NCBI GenBank assembly: GCA_015490395.1
Contig: WFXX01000304.1
Location: forward strand, 1 to 5,959
Length of the DNA stretch: 5,959 nt
Direction: 5' to 3'
Source of the DNA: Gammaproteobacteria bacterium
GTDB lineage: Bacteria; Pseudomonadota; Gammaproteobacteria; DRLM01
Shown here: positions 5,783 through 5,959 of the stretch, one piece after another
Numbering within the stretch: position 1 is the stretch's first letter
How the letters are laid out: each line of letters opens with the position of its first letter
Program-made: the position numbers and the translations under genes
Notes under the pieces: model-generated
Database searches by the model: none
Told to the model about the DNA's origin: nothing
The model's input: the letters and a program-made list of their open reading frames with translations, nothing else

Positions 5783-5959
5783 GGCTGGGCTCCCGGCCTC
5801 CTTCCCCCGCCCCCGGCGATGGTGAGCGTCCATTGTAGCAACTCCTCCCAGACCCCCGCGGGGGGCTCCCCCGGGGCCAGGGCCGCACCCGGCTCGGGCT
5901 CCAGGCCCTTGATCAGGCGGTCGATGCGCCCCCCCCGCCGCAGCAGCGCCTCCCAGCCC
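5779..5959 (-). CDS. holA: DNA polymerase III delta subunit, C-terminal end (runs off the right edge)
   Basis: Only the last 59 codons are present (first complete codon at 5958). HolA is the clamp-loader subunit that opens the beta sliding clamp. The visible part contains WEALLRRGGRIDRLIKGLEP (2-21) and, after an acidic Pro/Gly-rich link, VWEELLQWTLTIAG (36-49). Both match the C-terminal helices typical of gammaproteobacterial HolA: a basic ARIDRxIKG-like helix and W(Q/E)ELL. About ten Gly/Arg/Pro-rich residues follow before TGA, which overlaps the proA start. The position upstream of nadD-rsfS-rlmH agrees with the E. coli order (lptE-holA-nadD). The short length limits certainty, and the identification rests on motif memory plus context. 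Confidence 0.85.
   Translation of the reverse strand, partial: GWEALLRRGGRIDRLIKGLEPEPGAALAPGEPPAGVWEELLQWTLTIAGGGGRRPGAQP
5842..5849 (-). promoter_or_regulatory. Strong Shine-Dalgarno-like site before the in-frame ATG 5833, within holA
   Basis: GGGAGGAG lies 8 nt before ATG 5833, which is in the proA frame. The same bases encode the conserved Trp-Glu-Glu-Leu of HolA (GAG GAG), so the site may be coincidental. It matters because it competes with the ATGA-coupled start at 5782, whose best site (AAGGAGG at 5797-5803) is 14 nt away. Confidence 0.35.
5853..5864. repeat. 12-bp perfect GC palindrome near the end of holA
   Basis: CCCCCGCGGGGG reads the same on both strands. It lies in the Pro/Gly-coding link of HolA, 15 bases before a TACAAT hexamer on the minus strand (5837-5832). 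There is no -35 match at the right distance, so I do not call a promoter. It could be a chance product of GC-rich codons. Confidence 0.4.

Noticed and set aside
4443..5888. 481-codon open frame on the minus strand overlapping proA in another frame
   Set aside because: The product is a Gly/Pro/Arg/Ala-rich string typical of a frame-shifted reading of GC-rich coding DNA, whereas the proA frame has complete family motifs.

Overview
The window is a very GC-rich (visibly around 70% or more, not counted exactly) stretch of bacterial chromosome. All recognisable genes lie on the minus strand, so transcription runs from high to low coordinates. In transcription order they are: the 3' end of holA (DNA polymerase III delta), proA (proline synthesis), nadD (NAD synthesis), rsfS (ribosome silencing factor), rlmH (23S rRNA methyltransferase), maf of the YhdE type (nucleotide pyrophosphatase), rng (RNase G), and the 5' end of a yhdP-like AsmA-family gene that runs off the left edge. 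The protein types (YhdP, RNase G, a YhdE-type Maf, and RlmH ending in HPYHRG) and the gene order point to a gammaproteobacterium. The GC richness fits a high-GC lineage such as Ectothiorhodospiraceae or Xanthomonadales-like bacteria, but species cannot be read from the sequence.

The layout is that of one compact operon with almost no non-coding DNA. holA/proA share an ATGA junction, and nadD/rsfS and maf/rng share GTGA junctions. rsfS/rlmH and rng/yhdP are separated by 10 nt and rlmH/maf by 15 nt. The only larger spacer is 54-55 nt between proA and nadD. rsfS, rlmH, rng and yhdP start with GTG. I see no intrinsic terminator, tRNA, rRNA, mobile element or CRISPR array, and no convincing promoter.

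Functionally this is a housekeeping cluster: replication clamp loading (HolA), proline (ProA) and NAD (NadD) biosynthesis, ribosome state and maturation (RsfS, RlmH, RNase G), nucleotide quality control (Maf) and outer-membrane lipid homeostasis (YhdP). In E. coli the same genes lie in two separate clusters, holA-nadD-rsfS-rlmH and maf-rng-yhdP. Here they are joined at the rlmH/maf boundary, and proA is inserted after holA. I found no undescribed system. What merits a second look is fine structure: competing start signals for proA, hairpins in and after rsfS, a 14-bp tandem repeat at the rlmH/maf seam, and a shortened RlmH loop.
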